64,000 nucleotides of DNA from DASUBV01 sp036501025 (GTDB taxonomy: Bacteria; Actinomycetota; Actinomycetes; Streptosporangiales; Streptosporangiaceae): contig DASYBB010000241.1 of the NCBI GenBank assembly GCA_036501025.1, positions 7,393 through 71,392 of the forward strand, in the 5' to 3' direction. Position numbers and translations under genes: made by a program. Below the pieces are notes generated by a model, which saw only the letters and a program-made list of their open reading frames with translations, made no database searches and had not been told where the DNA came from. Positions 16,621 to 22,764 of the stretch are shown here, piece after piece. Positions within the stretch are counted from its first letter, which is position 1. The number at the start of each line of letters is the position of its first letter.

Positions 16621-18213
16621 GTGCCCAGACCCATCGTCCTGGTCGCGGAAGAGCTCTCGCCCGCCGGGATTGCCCTGCTGGACGCCACCTTCGAGGTCCG
16701 CTACGCCGACGGCAGCGACCGGGCCCAGCTGCTGCCCGCGCTGGCCGACGCCGACGCGGTCATCGTCCGCAGCGCGACCGACATCGACGCCGAGGCGATC
16801 GCGGCCGCGCCCCGGCTCCAGGTCGTCGCCCGCGCCGGGGTCGGCCTGGACAACATCGACGTCGAGGCGGCCACCAAGGCCGGGATCATGGTCGTGAACG
16901 CGCCGACCTCCAACATCGTCAGCGCCGCCGAGCACGCGGTGGCCCTGCTGCTGGCCGTGGCCCGGCACGTGCCCCAGGCCATGGCCTCGCTGCGCCGCGG
17001 CGAGTGGAAGCGCGCCGCCTTCACCGGCGTCGAGCTGCACGGCAAGGTGGCTGGCATCCTCGGCCTGGGCAAGGTCGGCGTGCTGGTCGCCGAGCGGCTG
17101 GCCGCGTTCGGCATGACCGTGGTCGCCTACGACCCGTACGTGGCCGCGGCCCGGGCCAGCGAGCTGGGCGTGCGCCTGGCCGGGCTGAGCGAGCTGCTGG
17201 CCGAGGCCGACTTCATCAGCATCCACCTGCCGCGCACGGCCGACACCATCGGCCTGCTCGGCGACCGCGAGCTGCACCTGGTCAAGCCCGAGGTGCGGAT
17301 CGTCAACGCGGCGCGCGGCGGGATCGTGGACGAGGCGGCCCTGGCCCGCGCGCTGTCCAGCGGCCGGGTGGCCGCCGCCGCGCTGGACGTCTACGCCCGC
17401 GAGCCCTGCACCGACAGCCCGCTGTTCGGCTTCGACAACGTCGTCGTCACCCCGCACCTGGGCGCCAGCACGACGGAGGCGCAGGAGAAGGCCGGGACCG
17501 ACGTGGCCCGGTCCGTCCGGCTGGCCCTGGCCGGCGAGTTCGTCCCCGACGCCGTCAACGTGCAGGGCGGCGCGGTGGCCGAGGAGATCCGGCCCGGCCT
17601 GCCGCTGGCCGAGCAGCTCGGCCGGATCTTCACCGCCCTGGCGGCCGGCGTCGCGGCCCGGGTCCAGGTCGAGGTCCTCGGGGACATCGCCGCCCACGAC
17701 GTCCGGGTCCTGCAGCTGGCCGCGATGAAGGGCATCTTCCTGGACTCCGTCGCGGAGCAGGTCACCTACGTGAACGCGCCCCTGATCGCCCGCGAGCGCG
17801 GCGTGGCCGTGAGCCTCAGCACGGCCCTGGAGTGCCCGGACTGGCGCAACCTGATCCGGCTGCGGGGCACGCTGCCCGGCGGGCAGGTCATCTCGGTCAG
17901 CGGCACGCTCACCGGCCTGCGGCAGGCCGCGAAGATCGTCGAGATCAACGGCTTCGCGACCGAGCTCGCGCCGGCCGATCACATGATGTTCCTCAGCTAC
18001 ACCGACCGGCCCGGCGTGGTCGGCGTCGTCGGCCAGATCCTCGGCGACCGGGAGATCAACATCGCCGGCATGCAGGTGTGCCGGGACGCCCGCGGCGGCG
18101 AGGCGCTCATCGCCCTGACCGTCGACTCGGCGGTGCCCGCGGACGCGCGCGAGAAGATCATCGCCGCGATCGGCGCCACCGTGGCCCGGGTCGTCGACCT
18201 GAGCACCGACTGA
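16621..18213 (+). CDS. serA: D-3-phosphoglycerate dehydrogenase
   Basis: First enzyme of serine biosynthesis: oxidises 3-phosphoglycerate to 3-phosphohydroxypyruvate with NAD+. The 530-aa length and layout are those of the long actinobacterial form: catalytic core, Rossmann domain with GILGLGKVGVLVAERL, catalytic Arg in NAARGGIVDEAAL and His in TPHLGAST, an intervening ASB domain (about 320-450), and a C-terminal ACT domain (SYTDRPGVVGVVGQILG) that binds serine for feedback control in characterised homologues. The GTG at 16621 has an AGGGG upstream. The ilvBNC genes found nearby in other actinobacteria are not present here. Confidence 0.97.
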   Translation: MPRPIVLVAEELSPAGIALLDATFEVRYADGSDRAQLLPALADADAVIVRSATDIDAEAIAAAPRLQVVARAGVGLDNIDVEAATKAGIMVVNAPTSNIVSAAEHAVALLLAVARHVPQAMASLRRGEWKRAAFTGVELHGKVAGILGLGKVGVLVAERLAAFGMTVVAYDPYVAAARASELGVRLAGLSELLAEADFISIHLPRTADTIGLLGDRELHLVKPEVRIVNAARGGIVDEAALARALSSGRVAAAALDVYAREPCTDSPLFGFDNVVVTPHLGASTTEAQEKAGTDVARSVRLALAGEFVPDAVNVQGGAVAEEIRPGLPLAEQLGRIFTALAAGVAARVQVEVLGDIAAHDVRVLQLAAMKGIFLDSVAEQVTYVNAPLIARERGVAVSLSTALECPDWRNLIRLRGTLPGGQVISVSGTLTGLRQAAKIVEINGFATELAPADHMMFLSYTDRPGVVGVVGQILGDREINIAGMQVCRDARGGEALIALTVDSAVPADAREKIIAAIGATVARVVDLSTD

Positions 18214-18259
18214 CCGGCCAGTACAGCTCGCCGTCGCCGGCCGGCCCTAGGCTGGGGCC

Positions 18260-18505
18260 ATGGACGACAAGCAGATCCTCTCGCATATCGACGAGCTCAT
18301 CGCCACTGAGCATGACCTGCGCAGCAAGCTGGCGGCGGGCAACCTCTCCAGTGAGGAGGAGCACGCCCGGCTGCGCTCCACGGAGGAGGCCCTGGACCAG
18401 TGCTGGGACCTGCTCCGCCAGCGGCGGGCCCGCCGTGAGTACGGCGAGGACCCGTCCGGCGCGCTGTCCCGCCCGGCCACCGAGGTCGAGGGCTACCTGC
18501 AGTAG
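18260..18505 (+). CDS. Small DUF2630-family protein
   Basis: An 81-aa protein of the DUF2630 type found widely in actinobacteria. The whole length matches the pattern: ILSHIDELIATEHDLRSKL, then EEEHARLRSTEEALDQCWDLLRQRRARREYG, and a short tail ending EVEGYLQ. The sequence predicts two amphipathic, probably coiled helices with no membrane segment. Function is unknown. It follows serA by 46 bp in the same direction and may be read from the same transcript. Confidence 0.85.
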   Translation: MDDKQILSHIDELIATEHDLRSKLAAGNLSSEEEHARLRSTEEALDQCWDLLRQRRARREYGEDPSGALSRPATEVEGYLQ

Positions 18506-18611
18506 GCGCGACCGGCGTGCCACCGGGGGCCGGCGCGAGCGGCGCCCGCGACCTGCCCGCCAGGGCGCTCGCGACGGCGGGACTACGGGTGCGGGATGTC
18601 CTAGTTTCGTA

Positions 18612-18660
18612 TAGAGCTCTTGTGTAGCTCCTCAAGCTATATAGACGTTGCAGAGCTCTA
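18612..18660. promoter_or_regulatory. Inverted-repeat operator candidate upstream of 18677
   Basis: TAGAGCTCT at 18612-18620 and AGAGCTCTA at 18652-18660 form an inverted repeat around an unusually A/T-rich stretch with two further AGCT cores (GTAGCTCC and AAGCTATA). It ends 16 bp before the start at 18677. The clustering of AGCT-centred sites in a low-GC island suggests a transcription-factor operator. The regulator is unknown. Confidence 0.45.
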
Positions 18661-18676
18661 GCGGTACGCTTCTGCC

Positions 18677-19084
18677 ATGACCGCAGGCGAACGCGAGCTC
18701 ATGGATCGGGCGCGGGACGTGATCGCGGCCCGGATCACCGCGGAGTACCCGAACTGGGTGGCCGGCCATGACGTGTATGGCTGGCATGCCCAGCGCCTCG
18801 ACGACGGGCACCAGGTCCGCGCGACCGGGCCGGACGGCCTGCGCGCCCTGATCGGCGCGGCGCCGCCGTTCTCGACCTGGCACGTGGCGGGCGAGCTGCG
18901 CCGGGCGTTTCCGGGCTGGCACATCTGGCAGGACGGCGGCGGCTTCTGGCACGCGCGGCGCCGCGGGAACTTCCGGCAGGAGCACCAGCCGGGCGCCCCG
19001 TTATACGCGGTGCACGAGCCGGACGCCGCGGCGCTGCGCGAGCGGCTGGCCGAGCAGGAGCGGCAGGAGCCGGCCGCCGGCTGA
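18677..19084 (+). CDS. Small Trp-rich hypothetical protein
   Basis: A 135-aa soluble protein that I cannot assign to a function. The central block around residues 70-100, LRRAFPGWHIWQDGGGFWHA, resembles a short Trp-rich module common in small actinobacterial proteins and often encoded near XRE-type regulators. The N-terminal ~45 residues contain helical sequence and YPNWVAGHDVYGWHA. The C terminus is a charged helix. It has its own A/T-rich upstream region with inverted repeats, so it is probably separately regulated rather than part of a serA transcript. Confidence 0.65.
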   Translation: MTAGERELMDRARDVIAARITAEYPNWVAGHDVYGWHAQRLDDGHQVRATGPDGLRALIGAAPPFSTWHVAGELRRAFPGWHIWQDGGGFWHARRRGNFRQEHQPGAPLYAVHEPDAAALRERLAEQERQEPAAG

Positions 19085-19110
19085 CGGGCTGGCCTCAGTA
19101 GGCTCGCGCC

Positions 19111-19917
19111 ATGCGCATTGCGAGGTTTGCCTTCGGCGGTGAGGTCCGGTACGGGGTCGTGGACAGCGAGCCGGCGGGCGGCGGCGGGGCAGCTGGCGAG
19201 CTTCAGGTGGCCGAGCTCGCCGGGCACCCGTTCGGGGCCGCTGACTCCATCCGGTTCACCGGCGCTCGCTACCCGCTGCCTGACCTCCGCCTGCTGGCGC
19301 CGGTCCTGCCCAGCAAGGTCGTGGCCATCGGCAAGAACTACGCCGCGCACGCCCGCGAGATGGGCGGCGAGCCCCCCGCCGAGCCGGTGATCTTCCTGAA
19401 GCCGTCGACGTCTGTCGCGGGCCCGGCCGACCCCATCGTCCGGCCGGTGAAGCTGTCCGGGCGGGTGGACTACGAGGGCGAGCTGGCCCTGGTCATCGGC
19501 CGCCCGTGCCGGGACGTGCCGCCCGAGCGGGCCGCCGAGTACATCTTCGGCTACACCTGCGCCAACGACGTCACCGCACGTGACCTGCAGGCCCGCGACG
19601 GCCAGTGGGCGCGGGCCAAGGGGTTCGACACGTTCTGCCCGCTCGGCCCCTGGATCGAGACCGACCTTGACCCGGCCGACCTGGAGCTCCGGACCACGGT
19701 CAACGATGCGGTCCGCCAGCAGTCCCGCACGTCACTGCTGCTGCACGACGTGCCCGCGCTGGTCAGCTACGTCTCCGCGGTGATGACCCTGCTGCCCGGC
19801 GACGTGCTCCTGACCGGCACGCCCGACGGGATCGGGCCGCTGGAGCCCGGCGATCACGTCTCGGTGACGATCGAGGGGATCGGGACGCTCAGTAACCGGG
19901 TCGTGGACAGCGCCTGA
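19111..19917 (+). CDS. Fumarylacetoacetate hydrolase (FAH) family protein
   Basis: A 268-aa member of the FAH superfamily, whose members hydrolyse or decarboxylate beta-keto acids or isomerise catechol-pathway intermediates. Signature sequence is present: VAIGKNYAAHAREMGGE, VIFLKPSTSVAGP, the metal-binding acidic set in VDYEGELALVIGR and NDVTARDLQ, and LLTGTPDGIGPLEPGD. The short N-terminal domain and C-terminal catalytic fold are complete. In Mycobacterium the corresponding gene lies just before gltX and tRNA-Gln. Here tRNA-Gln follows but gltX does not, so substrate cannot be inferred from context. Confidence 0.9.
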   Translation: MRIARFAFGGEVRYGVVDSEPAGGGGAAGELQVAELAGHPFGAADSIRFTGARYPLPDLRLLAPVLPSKVVAIGKNYAAHAREMGGEPPAEPVIFLKPSTSVAGPADPIVRPVKLSGRVDYEGELALVIGRPCRDVPPERAAEYIFGYTCANDVTARDLQARDGQWARAKGFDTFCPLGPWIETDLDPADLELRTTVNDAVRQQSRTSLLLHDVPALVSYVSAVMTLLPGDVLLTGTPDGIGPLEPGDHVSVTIEGIGTLSNRVVDSA

Positions 19918-20011
19918 TCTCGGGAGCTGCGCCGCTTCCGCCATTTTGGCTCCCGGCGGCGGGTTCCGCTATGCTGCACTGGCGCACTTGGCTCCTGGAG
20001 CCGCGCTCCCA

Positions 20012-20083
20012 TGGGGTATGGGGTAATTGGCAGCCCGACGGGTTCTGGCCCCGTTAGTCTAGGTTCGAGTCCTGGTACCCCAG
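20012..20083 (+). tRNA. tRNA-Gln (anticodon CTG)
   Basis: A complete 72-nt cloverleaf. The acceptor stem is TGGGGTA with TACCCCA. The D-loop contains GGTAATTGGCAG, the anticodon stem ACGGG/CCCGT closes on loop TTCTGGC with anticodon CTG, and the T-loop is TTCGAGT. CCA is encoded directly after the discriminator G. It would be a substrate of MnmA for uridine-34 only in the UUG isoacceptor, so this copy is not. Confidence 0.95.
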
Positions 20084-20097
20084 CCAGCAAGCTGGAC

Positions 20098-20131
20098 AGC
20101 GCGGACGCCCGTATCGGGCGTCCGCGCTTTG
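20098..20131 (+). terminator. Intrinsic terminator after tRNA-Gln
   Basis: A perfect 14-bp stem, AGCGCGGACGCCCG at 20098-20111 and CGGGCGTCCGCGCT at 20115-20128, with a TAT loop and followed by TTTGGCTT. This is a strong stem with a short T-run placed 12 bp downstream of the encoded CCA. Confidence 0.85.
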
Positions 20132-20189
20132 GCTTATCCGCCGGGGCGGGGGCATTAAATGACGGACGAGCCAGGCTAGGTGAGTCGGC

Positions 20190-20516
20190 TTAGATCCAGC
20201 GGCGGCGGGCCGAGGTCCGGGTCCGGCCACGGCTGCGGCTGCGGCCATGTCCCGGCTCGAGACCGGTGACCCGCAGGATCAGCAGCAGCACGATGGCGCC
20301 GATGACCGAGCCGATGAAGCCGGTGGCGGCGAAGTGGGTGACCTCCAGATGGTGGAACTCGATGAGCTGCTGGAGGAATCCACCGACGAACGAGCCCACG
20401 ATGCCCAGCAGGATCGTTCCCAGGAGGCCGATGCTGTCTCGCCCCGGCACGAGCAGCCGCGCGATGAGACCGACGATCAGGCCGATGACGATCAGGATCA
20501 CTATGAATGCCAACAT
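20190..20516 (-). CDS. GlsB/YeaQ/YmgE-type small membrane protein
   Basis: A 108-aa protein of the transglycosylase-associated/GlsB stress family. Three hydrophobic segments are visible: AFIVILIVIGLIVGLIARLL, then SIGLLGTILLGIVGSFVGGF, and ATGFIGSVIGAIVLLLILRV. The GRDSIGLLGTILLGI stretch is the family signature. A basic Arg-rich tail ends the protein. The ATG at 20516 is chosen because homology begins there; the frame continues upstream without family resemblance. The gene lies on the opposite strand between tRNA-Gln and tRNA-Glu. Its role is unknown beyond envelope stress in relatives. Confidence 0.85.
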   Translation of the reverse strand: MLAFIVILIVIGLIVGLIARLLVPGRDSIGLLGTILLGIVGSFVGGFLQQLIEFHHLEVTHFAATGFIGSVIGAIVLLLILRVTGLEPGHGRSRSRGRTRTSARRRWI

Positions 20517-20739
20517 GGGGTCTACGTACCGCGATTTTCCGCAATCATGCACGCGCTGACCCCGTGTCGGGGTATAGGGGCGCGGTCGCAGGCTTGCTAC
20601 CTGCGCGAAGTTGGGTGACCGGCGCGGGTTTGGCGGGACTCCGCGAGGTGCGCTAACCTTGCCTGGCGGCTGGGGAAGCCCGGCCAGGGACCGCGATGTG
20701 GTCCCGGGCCGAAGTTCAGCCGCTGCGTTATGTGTGCCT

Positions 20740-20812
20740 GGCCCCATCGTCTAGCGGCCCAGGACGCCGCCCTCTCAAGGCGGTAGCACGGGTTCAAATC
20801 CCGTTGGGGCTA
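20740..20812 (+). tRNA. tRNA-Glu (anticodon CTC)
   Basis: A complete 73-nt cloverleaf. Acceptor GGCCCCA pairs with TGGGGCT, with the G1-U72 wobble usual for actinobacterial tRNA-Glu. The D-arm is GTCTAGCGGCCCAGGAC, the anticodon stem CCGCC/GGCGG closes the loop carrying CTC, and the T-arm is ACGGG-TTCAAAT-CCCGT. CA follows the discriminator A rather than a full CCA. Its 3' half and flank are repeated at 21784-21888. Confidence 0.95.
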
Positions 20813-20876
20813 CAAGAGTTGCGGTAGGTCAGAGGCCCAGTTGCCGGTTACGGCGGCCGGGCCTCGATCATTTGTC
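20772..20876 (+). repeat. tRNA-Glu 3' end plus flank, copy 1 of a 105-bp direct repeat
   Basis: This span starts in the tRNA-Glu anticodon loop and runs through the T-arm, the 3' end and the downstream terminator. It aligns without gaps to 21784-21888 with 9 mismatches in 105. The distance between copies is 1,012 bp. A repeat anchored at a tRNA 3' end is the pattern left by integration or recombination at a tRNA attachment site, but no integrase gene is present nearby. Confidence 0.8.
20832..20876 (+). terminator. Terminator of tRNA-Glu
   Basis: GAGGCCC at 20832-20838 pairs with GGGCCTC at 20859-20865, enclosing an inner GCCG/CGGC hairpin. ATCATTTG follows. The same hairpin, with compensating or wobble changes, is preserved in the duplicated copy at 21844-21877. 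Confidence 0.6.
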
Positions 20877-21097
20877 CGCGATTCGTCCGTGGGTTCTGGC
20901 GGCAGCAGGCGGCAGGCTGCCCCAGAAAATGACTGTGATTGGCCCTACGGTGGGCGGCATCCCGACGGTGACGTGAACACTGAGCCACGACCGGCGGGCG
21001 TAGCGGGTCCCAGGATGGATTGTTCCTAGCGCGTGCGGCCATCACTCCGCGGCCGCACGCCACATGGCTGTCGGCAGGTGGCGTTACCCTGGCAGGC

Positions 21098-21379
21098 ATG
21101 ACAGCGCAGCCCGACAGCGAGGGTGATTCGGAGACCCCGGCGGCGATCCTGGGACTGCTGCCTCAGCAGTGGCATGAGGAGTTCCTGGCTGAGTACCGGC
21201 AGGCCCTAGAGGCGGCGCGAGAGGTGCGCCGCTGGCCGTTCCTGGCTGAACTGCTGCATCGCTGGCGTCTGCGAGCCATTGCCTACTCCGACCCGGAGTT
21301 CAGTGCCGCGGTACGCGAGGCGAGAGACGCCCGGCCCGAGGGTCTCATCCCGGTTCCGGGCTGGCCCGCCCGCCAGTGA
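21098..21379 (+). CDS. DUF6247-like small protein, putative antitoxin
   Basis: A 93-aa acidic, mostly helical protein. The middle, LPQQWHEEFLAEYRQALEAA followed by LAELLHRWRLRAIAYSDPEF, resembles the DUF6247 family of actinobacteria. Its stop overlaps the GTG of the next gene by 4 bp, the layout of an antitoxin followed by its toxin. It lies between the two copies of the tRNA-Glu repeat. The ATG at 21098 is chosen because the upstream codons in this frame lack coding bias. The antitoxin role is inferred from the neighbour. Confidence 0.65.
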   Translation: MTAQPDSEGDSETPAAILGLLPQQWHEEFLAEYRQALEAAREVRRWPFLAELLHRWRLRAIAYSDPEFSAAVREARDARPEGLIPVPGWPARQ

Positions 21380-21636
21380 GCTATCGCCCGGTCCTGACTG
21401 TCCGGGCCGCCGCGCAGTTTGCCGATCTGAGCAAGCAGCAGGAGATCTACCAGGCGTTCATGGACCGGCTGCTGAAACTGATCGACGCTCCGTGGGATGC
21501 GCGGTTAGTGCAGCCTGGAGGCGGCGAGCCCGAGTTTCGCGAGACCCTGTTCGGCGACCAAGGCCTGCTGGCGTTCCGGTTAGACGAGGAAGCGGAGCTG
21601 CTGATCGTGCTGTACATGATCTGGGCAGGTCCGTGA
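21376..21636 (+). CDS. RelE/ParE-like putative toxin
   Basis: An 86-aa protein with the size and order of a RelE/ParE-fold toxin: a beta strand (YRPVLTVRAA), two helices (DLSKQQEIYQAFMDRLLKLI), and a C-terminal sheet (RETLFGDQGLLAFRLDEEAELLIVLYMIWA). In characterised RelE toxins this fold is an mRNA interferase, but no catalytic residue can be assigned confidently here. The GTG start overlaps the upstream stop (GTGA), implying coupled translation. The protein ends abruptly after the last strand, so it may lack the usual C-terminal active-site helix. Confidence 0.6.
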   Translation: MSYRPVLTVRAAAQFADLSKQQEIYQAFMDRLLKLIDAPWDARLVQPGGGEPEFRETLFGDQGLLAFRLDEEAELLIVLYMIWAGP

Positions 21637-21768
21637 CGCGTATTCCCCGGCGTCAGTTGGCTCACGATGCCCTCAGCCGGCACCGCATCGGCTTCTCGGG
21701 CTGCTGCCCGGCGCAGGCTGCCTTCTGTTTAACGGACAATGCCGGACCAGCTTGAACGAGGGCACGCC

Positions 21769-21794
21769 TTCTCTCAAGGCGTTCTCTCAAGGCG
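21769..21794 (+). repeat. 13-bp tandem duplication at the edge of the tRNA-Glu copy
   Basis: TTCTCTCAAGGCG occurs twice without a gap, at 21769-21781 and 21782-21794. The unit corresponds to the anticodon loop and 3' anticodon stem of tRNA-Glu. The duplication sits exactly at the left border of the 105-bp repeat, where the similarity to the intact tRNA begins. Confidence 0.85.
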
Positions 21795-21888
21795 TTAGCA
21801 CGGGTTCAAGTCCCGTTGGGGCTACAAGAGTTGTAGCAGGTTAGAGGCTCGGTTGCCGGTTGCGGCGGCCGGGCCTCGATCATTTGTC
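21784..21888 (+). pseudogene. Partial tRNA-Glu copy (3' half) plus terminator, copy 2 of the 105-bp repeat
   Basis: The copy contains the anticodon-loop sequence, T-arm (with A to G in the T-loop, TTCAAGT) and 3' acceptor strand of tRNA-Glu, plus the terminator-like flank. No 5' acceptor strand or D-arm precedes it, so it cannot fold as a tRNA. Similarity to copy 1 stops at 21888, seven bases before the vapB start. It could be an att-like remnant of an integrated element or the product of a local duplication. Confidence 0.75.
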
Positions 21889-21894
21889 ACCCAT

Positions 21895-22122
21895 GTGCGG
21901 CTGCAGATTCTCATCGACGACGAGCGTTACGAGCGGGTTCGCGCTCTCGCGCGGCAGCGCGGTACATCGGTCGCCACCGTAATTCGGGAGGCGCTTGACC
22001 GTGGCCTGCCCGCGACGCAACAGCGGCGAGCCGCCGCGGCCCGGCGCATCCTCGGTGCGGCACCAATGGAGACTGGCGATCTGCTCGCCGAGCTGGATGA
22101 GCTCCGCGGACGCCACGCGTGA
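21895..22122 (+). CDS. vapB: VapB-type ribbon-helix-helix antitoxin
   Basis: A 75-aa antitoxin. The N-terminal half is a ribbon-helix-helix DNA-binding domain: strand RLQILIDDERYERVRALA, then the helix pair GTSVATVIREALDRGL. The C-terminal tail (ILGAAPMETGDLLAELDELR) would wrap the toxin. The GTG at 21895 is chosen because the domain begins directly there. An in-frame TTG at 21853 would place the start inside the duplicated tRNA flank. No ribosome site is evident, so the message may be leaderless. The stop overlaps the vapC GTG. Confidence 0.85.
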   Translation: MRLQILIDDERYERVRALARQRGTSVATVIREALDRGLPATQQRRAAAARRILGAAPMETGDLLAELDELRGRHA

Positions 22123-22559
22123 TAGTCCTTGACACGACAGTCCTGGTCTACGCAGTCGGGGTCGATCAGCCCCTGCGCGAGCCATGTCAGCAGCTAATCC
22201 GTGCCATAGCAGGCGGGACGATTCTGGCGGCCACCACTATCGAGGTCATCCAGGAGTTCGCCCACGTCCGCGCCCGCCGTCGGGACCGCAAGGACGCTGC
22301 AGAACTTGCCCGTGACTACATCGAGTTGCTGTCGCCGCTGCTTATCGTCGAGGAAGCTGATCTGCGCGAAGGACTGCGGCTGTTCGAGGAGGGAACGGGC
22401 TTCGGCTCGTTCGACGCGGTCCTGGCCGCGGCGGCTCATGCGGCAGGAGCTGAGGCGCTGGTGTCGGCAGACGCCGGCTTCTCCGGCATCGCGGCCATCC
22501 GTCATGTCATGCCTGATGCCGATGGCGTCCGCAGGCTGCTGGCCGCCCCCGAAGAATAG
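22119..22559 (+). CDS. vapC: VapC-type PIN-domain ribonuclease toxin
   Basis: A 146-aa PIN-domain protein, the toxin partner of the upstream VapB. The metal-binding acidic residues are in the expected places: D5 (MIVLDTTVLVYAV), E42 (TTIEVIQEF), D99 (GFGSFDAVLAAAA) and D118 (LVSADAGF). PIN toxins cut specific RNAs, often tRNAs or rRNA; the target here is unknown. GTG start in a GTGA overlap with vapB. The pair probably represses its own promoter through VapB. Confidence 0.9.
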   Translation: MIVLDTTVLVYAVGVDQPLREPCQQLIRAIAGGTILAATTIEVIQEFAHVRARRRDRKDAAELARDYIELLSPLLIVEEADLREGLRLFEEGTGFGSFDAVLAAAAHAAGAEALVSADAGFSGIAAIRHVMPDADGVRRLLAAPEE

Positions 22560-22764
22560 CCATCGGTCACAGCCTGATCAGCTGCGCCTGCAGCCCGATA
22601 CTGCACGGTTCTGCCTGGCGGCGCACGTGCCCAGCGCGCGGCGTCCTCGGCGATGAGCAGCCGATCGTGCTTGATGAAGACCTCCGTGGAGAGCCAGGTC
22701 GGCCGGCAGGCGCGCCGGGGCGCTTGCGACACCTGCTGAACCCGCCCGGCCTAGGCTGTCGGCG

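Noticed and set aside
13641..16688. A 1015-codon minus-strand frame over the PAS-GGDEF-EAL gene
   Set aside because: Antisense to a well-supported gene and composed of repetitive Gly/Arg/Gln/Ala sequence without domain pattern.
20517..20747. N-terminal extension of the GlsB-type gene
   Set aside because: The extra 77 codons overlap tRNA-Glu and lack homology; the ATG at 20516 starts the first membrane helix.
21784..21888. A second functional tRNA-Glu
   Set aside because: It lacks the 5' acceptor strand and D-arm, so it cannot form a cloverleaf.
20740..22559. A complete integrative element with attL and attR
   Set aside because: The repeats fit, but no integrase, excisionase or relaxase gene is present in or near the interval; only a remnant or duplication can be claimed.
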